64,000 bases of DNA from an uncultured Bacteroidota bacterium (GTDB lineage Bacteria > Bacteroidota > Bacteroidia > Chitinophagales > Chitinophagaceae). A program made the position numbers and the translations under genes. Of the stretch, positions 30,133 to 39,256 are shown one piece after another. The stretch covers positions 179,265-243,264 of the forward strand of contig CAIKYB010000016.1 in assembly GCA_903831575.1 (NCBI GenBank), written 5' to 3'. The notes beneath the pieces were generated by a model. The model saw only the letters and a program-made list of their open reading frames with translations. It made no database searches and was not told the DNA's origin. Every line of letters starts with the position of its first letter. The stretch's first letter is position 1.

Positions 30133-32057
30133 ACCGCATTAGCATAAAATACAAATCCGGCCTTTGTGTATAATTGTTTAATTATTCCAACTTGCAACAT
30201 ATTGTTTATCATCTTGTCTGCCACATCATCATCAACATTGTTTAGAAATTTAAACTCTGGTTTTGTTAAAGTTGGAAACTGTTTAAAAACATCCGCCGGT
30301 GATTTTGGTGGAATAGATCTCAAAGCTTTTGGTTGGTATTTTAACATCGTTTCTTCAAAACTTTCATAGGTTTGAGCGCCGTATAAATAATCTTTAATTT
30401 CTCCGCTAACTTTAAAAACAAAGGTTGGTAATATATCTATCTCTAACGATTTGGCATAATCGAGATCGTCATAAAACAAATGAAAAGCTTTGTTATCAAA
30501 GTCTCTTAATAATCTTGCCACATCTAATCCTGAATCATATGCTGCTTTTTTAATAATATCCACCCTTGCTATGTTTTTGCTTTCAAGAAAAACAATCTCA
30601 TTCATGCGCCTGATAAATAAAACAGCCTTTTCAATATCTTGTAATTGAGCTGCCTTGAATGCAATAGAAGGAGGGAAGGAAGAATCGGGGGGCTCGTCAA
30701 TCCATATACTTCCGTCAATAGGCATACCAGACTGGCGGGATACATTTTCCCAGTGAACAAAAACATCTTCTGGCTTTTCAATTCCTCCCCGCTTAAAGTT
30801 TTTCCAGGATGGAAGCAAGCCCCCCATGATATATTTTATATTTAGGCTGTTGGGATAATCCATTTTTAATTTTCGAAGCTGTGGTTGTATCGACCAGCAA
30901 GTAGAACAGATTGGATCTGTAAAATAAAGGATTTCAAATTTCGTATCGACTTTTCTGCTATTATTATTTATCACCGAATGTTTGAAAAGTGGTATTTCTA
31001 AATCATCATCAGTTATTAAATCTGGATGTAGAAAATTAAATTTTAATTTTCTACCTAATGTTATATGCTCTTTGATGGATTTAATTCTTGAAAGATAAAA
31101 ATTTGTAAAAGCAACCTCTAGATTATTTGTTTCATCTAAACAATTAGCCAGTTTTTCCGCATCGTATAATGCATTTGTTGTACCGGAACTTGTGAAGGGA
31201 AGCGCGAGGTGAGCCGCATCTCCAATAAGCACAATGTTTTTTGAATGGAATGAAGCCAGCGCATCAAAATCTTTTGTAGTCCACAAATAAGTTCCCGAGA
31301 AGTCAGTTGAATCAATAATGGTATGAACGATTTCAGGAAACCCCTTTAAAATGTTTTTTGTAAATTCATAAAGATCTTTTTTAGTTGTTAATTTTTTTGT
31401 TGTCAGAGAAACATCAAACTGGTTAAACCAAATGGCTTCATTGTCTGAAAACGGAATACATCCAAAAGAAATTCCTTTTTCTGTATGTTGGTATTTAGTA
31501 AAAACGCCATTCAGTTTCTTGATAACATCAGCTCCTTTAACGATGCCTAAAATCTCTTGTACCTCAGGGGCAGTAAAATTAGTTTCGCCAAAAATTAATT
31601 GTCTAACCTGAGAGTTACAGCCATCTGCTCCTACAAAAATATCTCCAAATTCAATGTCACCATTTTCAAAAACAACAGCAATAGCATTTCCGTTTTTGTA
31701 AATAAAATGAGAGAAAGTCCGATTGTATTTTATAGTTTTTTTATCTATAACATTTAATAAGACATTGATTAAATCACTTCTTTTAACGCATTGCCACGCT
31801 TCCATTTTTGTATGCTTCACTTCTGTTTCATCTGGCCTTTTCATTATAAAAGTATTAATCAGACTGCCAGGGATAGCACATTTATTATCTAATATTCTTT
31901 TAAGAACAGCTAATCCATCGTTATGCATCATAAATGCATTTCCCATTGTTGGTATATGCTTTTGCTTTTCATTTATGATTATTTGATGACCCTTTTTTTT
32001 CATCATGATTCCAAAAGCTAACCCGGCAACTCCGCCACCAATAATAATTATTTTCAT
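30129..32057 (-). CDS. FAD monooxygenase fused to a DsbA-like thioredoxin domain
   Basis: A 642-residue protein with two domains. Residues 1-350 are a flavin aromatic-hydroxylase-like monooxygenase: GGGVAG (7-12) in the dinucleotide-binding N-terminus, VGADGCNSQVR (143-152) and GDAAHLALPF (279-288). Residues about 372-590 form a DsbA/FrnE-like thioredoxin fold with an inserted helical region; CSTC (384-387) is the active-site pair and ILPTFVFKVSG the cis-Pro loop. A further helical tail follows. The frame is continuous. A coupled hydroxylation and thiol or disulphide chemistry is possible but inferred. The protein has no signal peptide, so it acts in the cytoplasm. It lies 38 bp downstream of the aminotransferase gene, probably one operon. 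Confidence 0.85.
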   Translation of the reverse strand: MKIIIIGGGVAGLAFGIMMKKKGHQIIINEKQKHIPTMGNAFMMHNDGLAVLKRILDNKCAIPGSLINTFIMKRPDETEVKHTKMEAWQCVKRSDLINVLLNVIDKKTIKYNRTFSHFIYKNGNAIAVVFENGDIEFGDIFVGADGCNSQVRQLIFGETNFTAPEVQEILGIVKGADVIKKLNGVFTKYQHTEKGISFGCIPFSDNEAIWFNQFDVSLTTKKLTTKKDLYEFTKNILKGFPEIVHTIIDSTDFSGTYLWTTKDFDALASFHSKNIVLIGDAAHLALPFTSSGTTNALYDAEKLANCLDETNNLEVAFTNFYLSRIKSIKEHITLGRKLKFNFLHPDLITDDDLEIPLFKHSVINNNSRKVDTKFEILYFTDPICSTCWSIQPQLRKLKMDYPNSLNIKYIMGGLLPSWKNFKRGGIEKPEDVFVHWENVSRQSGMPIDGSIWIDEPPDSSFPPSIAFKAAQLQDIEKAVLFIRRMNEIVFLESKNIARVDIIKKAAYDSGLDVARLLRDFDNKAFHLFYDDLDYAKSLEIDILPTFVFKVSGEIKDYLYGAQTYESFEETMLKYQPKALRSIPPKSPADVFKQFPTLTKPEFKFLNNVDDDVADKMINNMLQVGIIKQLYTKAGFVFYANAV

Positions 32058-32095
32058 AAAAAATATTTTTAGGGTTATTAAAATAAATTATCTGT

Positions 32096-33281
32096 TTACT
32101 TTATCAAATGATGATTTGAAATTGTCTCATATATTCTATCAAACGCGTTTGTTAATATTTCTTCAGAAGTTGCAAAGCTGCACCTGATATATCCTTCTGC
32201 CTCAGCTCCGAACCATTCTTTTAATCCTGGCACCACAGCAACTTTTGCACTTTTTAATAATAAGGTATATACTTCCTTACTCGATAACCCTGTTTTTTTT
32301 ATATTCGCAAACGCAACATAAGTGCCTTGTGGGGCAATGCAGGAAAAACCTGGAACCTTATTGATGGCGTTCACACTTATGCTTCTCATTTTTTGTAAAT
32401 GTTCAAGAAATCCAGAGAGCCATAACTCACATTCGTTCAATGCTGTTGTGGCAGCGACTTGAGAAAGAACACTTACTCCATTAACAGTTGATTGATGTAA
32501 AGACGCTTTGAATATCTTCGCATATAGATGATCGTTATTTGTAAGTATCGCGCCAATTCTTAATCCTGCAATTCCATATGATTTACTGAACCCTGTTACA
32601 ATAATTGTATTGTTATTCACTTCTTCATTTAAAGAAGCGATACTGGTGAAAGCATGAGGAGAAAAAACGATATCGCTCCAAATTTCATCCGACAAAATAA
32701 TTAAGCCATGTTTATTTGCAATATTTGCTAAAGAGGTTAATTCTTTTTTTGTAAAAACTTTACCCGTAGGATTAATAGGGTTGCAAAGACAAATGAGCTT
32801 TGTTTTGTTGGTAATAAGATTTTCTAAAGGCGAAAAATCAATTTCCTCATAACTTGGCGGAATTGAAAAAGGAACTGCAACAGCTTCTACCGAATCAATG
32901 GAATAATTAAACAAAAAATCTACCGGATCAAACACAATAGCCTCGTCTCCTTTTTCAAGCATGGCTTTACAAATAGTATATATTCCAAAAGCGGCGCTAT
33001 TAACGGGTAAAATATTTTTAGTTTGAATTTTTACATTACGCTTCTTATAAAAAAAAATCACTTAAAGCGTCTTTAAGCGTTGGCAATCCTTCTGCCGGTC
33101 CGTAATTCAAGTATCGCGGATTGGCATATGACTTTATTGCCTCAACTATTTGTGGTGCACAAGGAAAATCCAAATCAGCTGCGGTAAGTGGTATAACGCC
33201 ATCCTCAACCTCAGCCCATCTGAGGTTATAAGCTCTCTCACGTAGCAGCGCCTTGTTGGTATAATTAGGGTTAAACTCCAA
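32096..33281 (-). pseudogene. PatB/MalY-type PLP aminotransferase, frameshifted at a 9-A run
   Basis: Two overlapping frames together make one normal-length protein (394 residues). The first part (33281 to about 33057) begins MEFNPNYTNKALLRERAYNL and ends at DALSDFF. The second continues YKKRNVKIQTKNILPVNSA and includes LCNPINPTGKVFTKKEL, LSDEIWSDIVF and the PLP-lysine motif GFSKSYGIAGLRIG. The break lies at the 9-A run 33049-33057 (plus strand); with eight bases the frame would be restored exactly. Members of this family are C-S lyases or aminotransferases. It may be a sequencing error, slippage, or real inactivation. The intact downstream sequence shows no other damage. Upstream of the FAD-DsbA fusion gene in the same operon. 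Confidence 0.85.
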
Positions 33282-33488
33282 TTTGTTGAATTATCACACA
33301 TAGTTAATAATAAGAGGTATTAATTGCCGTTAAGTAAACAACATATTATTCCTAATTAGGTAGTATTACTTAGAATAAATAATAAAAAGGCTTTAGCAAA
33401 TCTTACAATCCAACTGTTTTCTGTTTATAAAACACCAGATAGTTCGTTTACGCCATTGGCCACCCTTTTTTATATAACAAAAAACATC

Positions 33489-33524
33489 AAATACTTGATA
33501 ATTTACTTAAAAAATCAAGTATTT
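33489..33524. repeat. Inverted repeat upstream of the metalloprotease gene
   Basis: AAATACTTGA (33489-33498) and TCAAGTATTT (33515-33524) are perfect 10-bp inverted copies around a 16-nt spacer, 30 bp before the ATG at 33554. Its position in the promoter region suggests a regulator site or a leader hairpin. Confidence 0.5.
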
Positions 33525-33553
33525 TTACCAATTCTAAGGACAAAAAACATTTC

Positions 33554-36500
33554 ATGAAAAAAGCGCTATTAATTATTCTGTCAATTACATTTCTCAACGC
33601 TGCTATAGCACAAGAAAAAAGGTATTGGTCTTTACATACAAGTATCGAAAAGATTCAAACCGATAAATCGGTTTCAAGATTAACCTTTCCAAAAGAATTC
33701 AAACTGTTTGATTTAAATATAGTTGCTTTAAGACAAGAATTGTTTACTGTTGTAGACAACTCTTTAAGACACACTACGATTATTTCTTTGCCTAATGCCC
33801 AAGGACAAGAGGAGCAATTTGAAGTACTTGAAGCGTCCAATTTTGAACCCGCTTTGCAAGCTCGTTTTCCTGAGATTAGAGCTTTTTCAGGCAAGGGTAT
33901 TACCGATAAATATGCCACACTTAAATTGAGTATTTCTCCTCAGGGTTTACAAACAATGGTTTTCAGAACGGAAAAACCAAACGAGTTCATTGAACCGTAT
34001 TCACAAGATCACAATACTTATGCTGTTTTTAATCCATACAGACCGGCGGGGCAATTACCATGGGCTTGTTCAACTATTGAGCAAAAATTTATACAAGGCA
34101 TAAATGCCGACGTTTATAATTCGGGTGTTACCAATAATCTAACAGCGAGATCAGGAGCTGATGTAAAAACTATGCGTTTGGCACAGTCATGTAATGCAGA
34201 GTATTCTAATTATTTTGGTGCTACAAGTGCTACCCAGGTTTCATTGGTTTTAGCAGCATTCAACGCAACACTTACCCGCTGTAATGGTGTGTATGAAAAA
34301 GATCTTGCTTTACATTTAAATTTAATTGCCAACACAACGGCTGTAATTTATTATACAGCTTCTTCAGATCCGTATACCACAATGTCTAGCTGGAATTCTC
34401 AATTACAATCAACATTAACCTCTGTAATTGGTGCTGCTAATTATGACATTGGCCATATGTTTGGTTCATCTGGTGGTGGCGGAAATGCTGGTTGTATAGG
34501 ATGTGTATGTGTCGACGGAACAAAAGGAAGTGGCATTACGTCTCCTGCAGATGGAATTCCGCAGGGAGATAATTTTGATATTGATTATGTTGTTCATGAA
34601 GTTGGTCACCAGTTAGGAGGAAATCATACTTTTTCTATGAGTAATGAAGGGTCTGGTGTAAATAAAGAAATTGGTTCTGGTATTACTATTATGGGATATG
34701 CCGGAATTACTAGTCAAGATGTTTCTAATCACTCTATCGCCATTTACCACGAAGCAACTATTGCTCAAATACAAACAAATCTTTCCTCAAAGACATGTCC
34801 CATTACAACTAACATGTCTGCAAATAATGCAACTCCTGTTGTAGCGGTTGTGGCTAATTATACTATTCCATACAGCACTCCATTTGCATTAACGGGGTCT
34901 GCGACAGATGCCAACAATGATCCGCTTACATATTGCTGGGAACAGAATGATAACGCAAGTACATCACAAACAGCTGCAAGCAGTGTAGCAAGTGCAACAA
35001 AAGCAACAGGACCAAACTGGATTTCATTCTCGCCAACAATCTCTCCTTTAAGATATTTTCCAAAGCTTGCTACCATTTTGTCTGGGGCTTTATTATCTGG
35101 CCCGTTAACAGGCGGAGATGCCGGAGCTAATACTGAGGCTTTAAGTTCTGTTGCAAGAACGCTTAATTTTAGACTAACGGTAAGAGATAATTGTCCATAT
35201 AGTTCTACGGCGCCAGTAAAAATTGGACAAACACAATATACAGATATGGCAGTTACAGTAAGCAGTGCTTCTGGCCCATTTGCTGTTTCTTCGCCAAATA
35301 CAGCTGTTAGCTGGGTTGGAGGTTCAACACAAAATATTACATGGAGCGTTGCTAATACAACAGCAACACCCGTAAGCTGTGCAAATGTAAAAATATCATT
35401 GAGTACAGATGGTGGTCAGACATTTCCAACAGTATTAATCGCAAGTACTCCTAATGACGGAACAGAAGCGTTAGTTATTCCAAATACTCCTTCAACAACT
35501 GCAAGAATAAAAGTAGAGGCGGTGGGTAATATTTTCTTTGATATATGCAATACCAACTTTACTATAACCGCGGGAACTACTACATGCGGCGATCCAACAG
35601 GGTTGGCATCTTCTGCAATTGGAAATAATGTAGCAACACTAAATTGGACGGCAGTAACAAATGCCCTTAGTTATGCGGTAGATTATAAATTAAATACAGC
35701 AACAAGCTGGACAAGTTTTTCAACAACACAAACTACAACCTCTGCAAATCTATCTGGTTTAACACAGGCAACTTTATACAATTGGAGAGTAAGAGCAACA
35801 TGTACTGCAGGAAGCGGAAATTATGTATCAGCAAACTTTACTACAACGGCACCGTTTGTATGTAATGCACCTTCGGGTTTATCATCATCAGCAATCACAT
35901 CATCTGGCGGAACAGTTAGTTGGACCGCTGTTAGTGGAGCAGCAAGCTATGCTGTAGATTATAAATTAAATACTGATGTAAACTGGACGAGTGCTGCTAC
36001 AGCAACAACCTCAACATCAGTTGCGATTAGCGGACTGTCTGCAAGTTCTTTGTATGATTATAGAGTAAGTACAAATTGTGGTACAAATGGAGCAAGTGGA
36101 TTTAGTGCTGCTCAATTTACAACCACTGCAGCATTTGTATGTAATGCACCTTCAGGTTTATCATCATCAGCAATCACATCATCTGGCGGAACGGTTAGTT
36201 GGACTGCTGTTAGTGGAGCAGCAAGCTATGCTGTAGATTATAAATTAAATACATCATCCACTTGGACAAGCGCTGCTACATCAACAACTTCAACATCAGT
36301 TGTGATTAGCGGACTGTCTGCAAGTTCTTTGTATGATTATAGAGTAAGTACCAATTGTGGTACAAATGGAGCAAGTGGATTTAGCGCTGCTCAATTTACT
36401 ACAATAGCGGCGTCAGTTTGCGGAACAGCATTTGAACCAAACGAAACCACAACAACTGCAGCAATAATATCTTCTGGTGTTGTTAATTCTGCAGCCATAA

Positions 36501-37405
36501 CAACAACAACTGATATCGACTATTTTAAAATAACAACTACGGGTACAAGTAATATAGTGTATAATCTTGTTGGACCATCCGGAGTAGATTTTGATTTAAC
36601 TATTTATAATAGTGCTGGCACACAATTAAGCGCAGCGAGTGGCGCAACGGCTACAGAAACTATTTCTCTAACAAGTCAGCCGGCGGGTACGTATTACATA
36701 AAAGTATTTGGTTATACTGGAGCATTGAGCTCAACTTGTTATACTATTCAGGCAACTGCAACCATAATTACATCTTGTCAAAGCACTAAAGATACCAGTA
36801 CAAATAATGCTACAACAGGAGCTGCTGTAATTCCATTTAACACTAACCTAACTGGAAGAATAGATGTCGGGGGCGATGTGGATCATTATAAGTTTACAAT
36901 TACTACAGGAGGAACAATAACACTATCATTAACAACCCTTCCTGCAAACTACAACTTAAGATTACTCAATAGCGCAGGCACAATTTTAGTGACGTCTTCA
37001 AACGCTGGAACAACTAACGAAACAATAAACTATACTGCAACAGCGGGCGTATATTATGCAAGAGTTTATGGTAGCTCTGCATCAATATCTAATACTACAA
37101 CTTGTTACACTTTGAAGGTTGCTTTAGGAACGGCTACAAAACCTACAGAATATGCATTAGCTAACTCCCCATCTTTAGAAGTTTTTCCAAATCCGGTACA
37201 GAATTTATTAAACCTTAACTTAAAAGGATTTGAAGGTACTTCAACTATTCAATTGTACGACGTTAGTGGTATGCAAGTAATGAGCAAAAAATCCAATCAG
37301 GTAAAAGAACAGTTAAATGTTTCAAAATTACCAAGCGGCATTTATCTAATTAAAGTAATAAACAGAGATATGATTATTTCAAGAACAAAGTTTATAAAAC
37401 AATAA
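33554..37405 (+). CDS. Secreted reprolysin-like metalloprotease with T9SS sorting domain
   Basis: A 1283-residue exported protease. Order of parts: signal peptide (ALLIILSITFLNAAIAQ); propeptide to about residue 200; zinc metalloprotease domain with HEVGHQLGGNH at 348-358 (HExxHxxGxxH, three His ligands and Glu) and a Met-turn IMGYAG near 378; a beta-sandwich region; about three fibronectin type III modules (about 680-955), the last two nearly identical; two pre-peptidase C-terminal domains (about 955-1190, each with a D-x-D-Y/H-Y/F-K/F-I core such as DIDYFKIT); and a type IX secretion sorting domain (VFPNPVQNLLNLNL ... GIYLIKVI) at the end. It should cross the outer membrane through the T9SS and remain attached to the surface or be released. 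A terminator follows at 37421. Confidence 0.93.
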   Translation: MKKALLIILSITFLNAAIAQEKRYWSLHTSIEKIQTDKSVSRLTFPKEFKLFDLNIVALRQELFTVVDNSLRHTTIISLPNAQGQEEQFEVLEASNFEPALQARFPEIRAFSGKGITDKYATLKLSISPQGLQTMVFRTEKPNEFIEPYSQDHNTYAVFNPYRPAGQLPWACSTIEQKFIQGINADVYNSGVTNNLTARSGADVKTMRLAQSCNAEYSNYFGATSATQVSLVLAAFNATLTRCNGVYEKDLALHLNLIANTTAVIYYTASSDPYTTMSSWNSQLQSTLTSVIGAANYDIGHMFGSSGGGGNAGCIGCVCVDGTKGSGITSPADGIPQGDNFDIDYVVHEVGHQLGGNHTFSMSNEGSGVNKEIGSGITIMGYAGITSQDVSNHSIAIYHEATIAQIQTNLSSKTCPITTNMSANNATPVVAVVANYTIPYSTPFALTGSATDANNDPLTYCWEQNDNASTSQTAASSVASATKATGPNWISFSPTISPLRYFPKLATILSGALLSGPLTGGDAGANTEALSSVARTLNFRLTVRDNCPYSSTAPVKIGQTQYTDMAVTVSSASGPFAVSSPNTAVSWVGGSTQNITWSVANTTATPVSCANVKISLSTDGGQTFPTVLIASTPNDGTEALVIPNTPSTTARIKVEAVGNIFFDICNTNFTITAGTTTCGDPTGLASSAIGNNVATLNWTAVTNALSYAVDYKLNTATSWTSFSTTQTTTSANLSGLTQATLYNWRVRATCTAGSGNYVSANFTTTAPFVCNAPSGLSSSAITSSGGTVSWTAVSGAASYAVDYKLNTDVNWTSAATATTSTSVAISGLSASSLYDYRVSTNCGTNGASGFSAAQFTTTAAFVCNAPSGLSSSAITSSGGTVSWTAVSGAASYAVDYKLNTSSTWTSAATSTTSTSVVISGLSASSLYDYRVSTNCGTNGASGFSAAQFTTIAASVCGTAFEPNETTTTAAIISSGVVNSAAITTTTDIDYFKITTTGTSNIVYNLVGPSGVDFDLTIYNSAGTQLSAASGATATETISLTSQPAGTYYIKVFGYTGALSSTCYTIQATATIITSCQSTKDTSTNNATTGAAVIPFNTNLTGRIDVGGDVDHYKFTITTGGTITLSLTTLPANYNLRLLNSAGTILVTSSNAGTTNETINYTATAGVYYARVYGSSASISNTTTCYTLKVALGTATKPTEYALANSPSLEVFPNPVQNLLNLNLKGFEGTSTIQLYDVSGMQVMSKKSNQVKEQLNVSKLPSGIYLIKVINRDMIISRTKFIKQ
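35857..36414 (+). repeat. Tandem near-identical 279-bp fibronectin III repeat units
   Basis: Two consecutive 279-bp (93-codon) units inside the metalloprotease gene, 35857-36135 and 36136-36414, are nearly identical at the DNA level. The differences are few and mostly silent, apart from a short cluster at DVNWTSAATATTS versus SSTWTSAATSTTS. The module before them (about 35590-35856) is homologous but diverged. This suggests recent duplication or gene conversion within the gene. Confidence 0.85.
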
Positions 37406-37420
37406 AATCGCTGTATAAAT

Positions 37421-37460
37421 AAAAAAATCCCGGTTGCTTAAAGTAGCCGGGATTTTTTTT
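37421..37460 (+). terminator. Rho-independent terminator after the metalloprotease gene
   Basis: An ATCCCGG/CCGGGAT stem with extended G-T pairing and a 9-12-nt loop, flanked by a 7-A run and an 8-T run, starting 16 bp after the stop. It can work in both directions. Confidence 0.88.
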
Positions 37461-37564
37461 AATAATACGGTTACTACTAAGACCACTTCTGGCCGGTTTT
37501 AGATTGTTTTTCAAAACAAAAGGACCATTGATTATATTTACAATTCATCTAGCTAAATAAAAAA

Positions 37565-38074
37565 ATGAAAAACCTCATCTTTCTTATATCCATCTTTACT
37601 ACACAGTTACTATCCGCACAAAACGCCATTCAATCTACCTCCGAATTTAAAATTACCGGGATGGTAAAAAAAGAAAAGACAATCAGTTTGTCTGATTTAA
37701 AACAATATCCGGCTATTGAATTAAATGACGTTAATGTAAGCTGTTCTCCAAAACAAGAAAACAGGGTTAGCGGGATCAAGGTGGTATTATTAAAAAACAT
37801 TTTAGACAGCGTTTCCTTTCAATATGAAAAATCAAGAATGTTGAATCAATATTATTTTTTGTTTGTTGCTTCAGATGGCTATAAAATGGTTTTTTCTTTT
37901 AATGAAATTTACAATACAGAAATCGGAAAAAATTTATTTCTTGTTACAGAAATGTCGGGAAAGCCAATAGCCGATATGGATAATCGAATTATGATTATTA
38001 CCACGAAAGATTTTAAAGGAGGCTCAAGAAACATGAAATGGCTAGAAAAAATTATTGTTTGCAAGGCGGAATAA
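37565..38074 (+). CDS. Small exported molybdopterin-fold protein
   Basis: A 169-residue protein with a signal peptide (LIFLISIFTTQLLSAQ). The body resembles a short sulfite-oxidase-like molybdopterin-binding fold: FKITGMVKKEKTISLSDLKQ, VNVSCSPKQENRVSGIKVV (the Cys sits where the molybdenum ligand is found in larger enzymes), SDGYKMVFSFNEIYN and GSRNMKWLEKIIV. Most of the cofactor domain is missing relative to the 300-400-residue enzymes, so true Mo binding is doubtful. Similar short proteins are common in Bacteroidota. It is followed by a lipoprotein gene 51 bp downstream. Confidence 0.65.
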   Translation: MKNLIFLISIFTTQLLSAQNAIQSTSEFKITGMVKKEKTISLSDLKQYPAIELNDVNVSCSPKQENRVSGIKVVLLKNILDSVSFQYEKSRMLNQYYFLFVASDGYKMVFSFNEIYNTEIGKNLFLVTEMSGKPIADMDNRIMIITTKDFKGGSRNMKWLEKIIVCKAE

Positions 38075-38125
38075 TTAATTGCATAAGCGAAAAAAAACCA
38101 TTTTTTTATAAATAAAAAACGCATC

Positions 38126-38953
38126 ATGTTACAACGATTCCATTTTTTTCGCACGCTGTTTATATTACTTGTAATCATTACTAGTTGTAATGGAAACATA
38201 GACAATAATAAAAACAAGGATACTAATACTACAACAACTGAAACTGCTGCTTCCAGTGTTAATGATAATGCTGCTTTTTTAGGAATTTATCATGGCGTTC
38301 AACAGGCATACTATTTAAAAAATCAATATGGAGACGATATGGTTGTTAATGGAAATAAAATACCGGTACCATCAATTGATTTTAAATTTATTTTAAAGGA
38401 AAACGGAGTTGTAAATCTGCAGCAAATCAATTTAGAAGAGGGAACGCGTGTGTATTACGAAGGCAATTTTACTGTACTTGATGAGCATAGCCCCACAATA
38501 AAAATCACGTGTAATTTGAGCGATGGTAAATCTTCAAATCCTGTTTATACTCTCGTAATAAATAATGCAGGAAACACTATTACCTGTATCGGAAATAATG
38601 AACCCCAATTTTTACTAGAAAAAAACGAAGAAGAAAATTCCGCATCTTCAAATTCCGCAACTCATACTGAAGAAAAAAATAATAATACAGAAGCTGTTCA
38701 AAACAACGATGGTGTTTATTCATTTCATGACAATTCTGTGGATTTAAAAATTGTTATCCATGGGCAGACCTGGACAGGAAAAACAACAATAATTACCGGA
38801 ATGGGCGAGGAGTATGATAAGCCAGAGTATCAATCAGGAATAGTAATAGGGAACGATATTTATGAAAGCAGTGGGAATATCAAGATTGGGTCTGTTAACG
38901 GAAGATCACTTACAACAACAATTAGCGACAGCCAGGTTACTTTAACGAAGTAG
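38126..38953 (+). CDS. Lipoprotein of unknown function
   Basis: A 275-residue protein with a lipoprotein signal: LFILLVIITSC puts a lipidated cysteine near residue 20. A Thr/Asn-rich linker follows (residues 25-45), then a region of beta strands (FLGIYHGVQQAYYLKNQ, VYYEGNFTVLDEHSPTI). A Glu/Asn/Ser-rich linker lies near 175-195, and a second small beta domain ends the protein (DLKIVIHGQTWTGKTTIITG). The GKTT resembles part of a Walker A by chance; the lipobox makes an ATPase unlikely. No family is recognised. Confidence 0.6.
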   Translation: MLQRFHFFRTLFILLVIITSCNGNIDNNKNKDTNTTTTETAASSVNDNAAFLGIYHGVQQAYYLKNQYGDDMVVNGNKIPVPSIDFKFILKENGVVNLQQINLEEGTRVYYEGNFTVLDEHSPTIKITCNLSDGKSSNPVYTLVINNAGNTITCIGNNEPQFLLEKNEEENSASSNSATHTEEKNNNTEAVQNNDGVYSFHDNSVDLKIVIHGQTWTGKTTIITGMGEEYDKPEYQSGIVIGNDIYESSGNIKIGSVNGRSLTTTISDSQVTLTK

Positions 38954-38967
38954 GCGGTAAAAGAAGA

Positions 38968-39000
38968 AGCCCAAAAATCTTTTTAGATTATTGGGCTTTT
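38968..39000. terminator. Bidirectional terminator between the lipoprotein gene and tRNA-Phe
   Basis: Stem AAGCCCAA/TTGGGCTT (38968-38975 with 38991-38998) extended by AATCT/AGATT, with a short T loop and a T run on both strands. It can end the lipoprotein transcript and the leftward tRNA transcript, which stops at 39005. Confidence 0.85.
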
Positions 39001-39004
39001 GAAG

Positions 39005-39077
39005 TGGTGCGAGCCGGGGTTGAACCGGCGACACATGGATTTTCAGTCCATTGCTCTACCAACTGAGCTATCACACC
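39005..39077 (-). tRNA. tRNA-Phe (anticodon GAA)
   Basis: The minus strand folds into a standard 73-nt cloverleaf. The acceptor arms GGTGTGA and TCGCACC pair with one G-T, the D-arm contains AGCTCAGTTGGTAGAGC, the anticodon loop is CTGAAAA with GAA, and the T-arm is CCGGTTCAACCCCGG. The discriminator is A and CCA is not encoded (CTTC follows). All features are clear. Confidence 0.97.
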
Positions 39078-39256
39078 AACGCTTTTTCCTTAGTATCCAA
39101 TGGATTTAAAAAACATTTTAAACACCTAGATCAGATTTAAGGAAGTGCAAATATATACCTCTAATGCTTTACAAACAAGAAGTTAGGAGCGTTTTTATCA
39201 AAAATGGACAACAAGTTGAATTTATAAAGAAAAACCACCACCGAAACAAAAAGCGC

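Noticed and set aside
38770..38800. Walker A motif (GKTT) in the lipoprotein
   Set aside because: The glycine spacing is wrong for a P-loop and the protein is exported, where ATP is not available.
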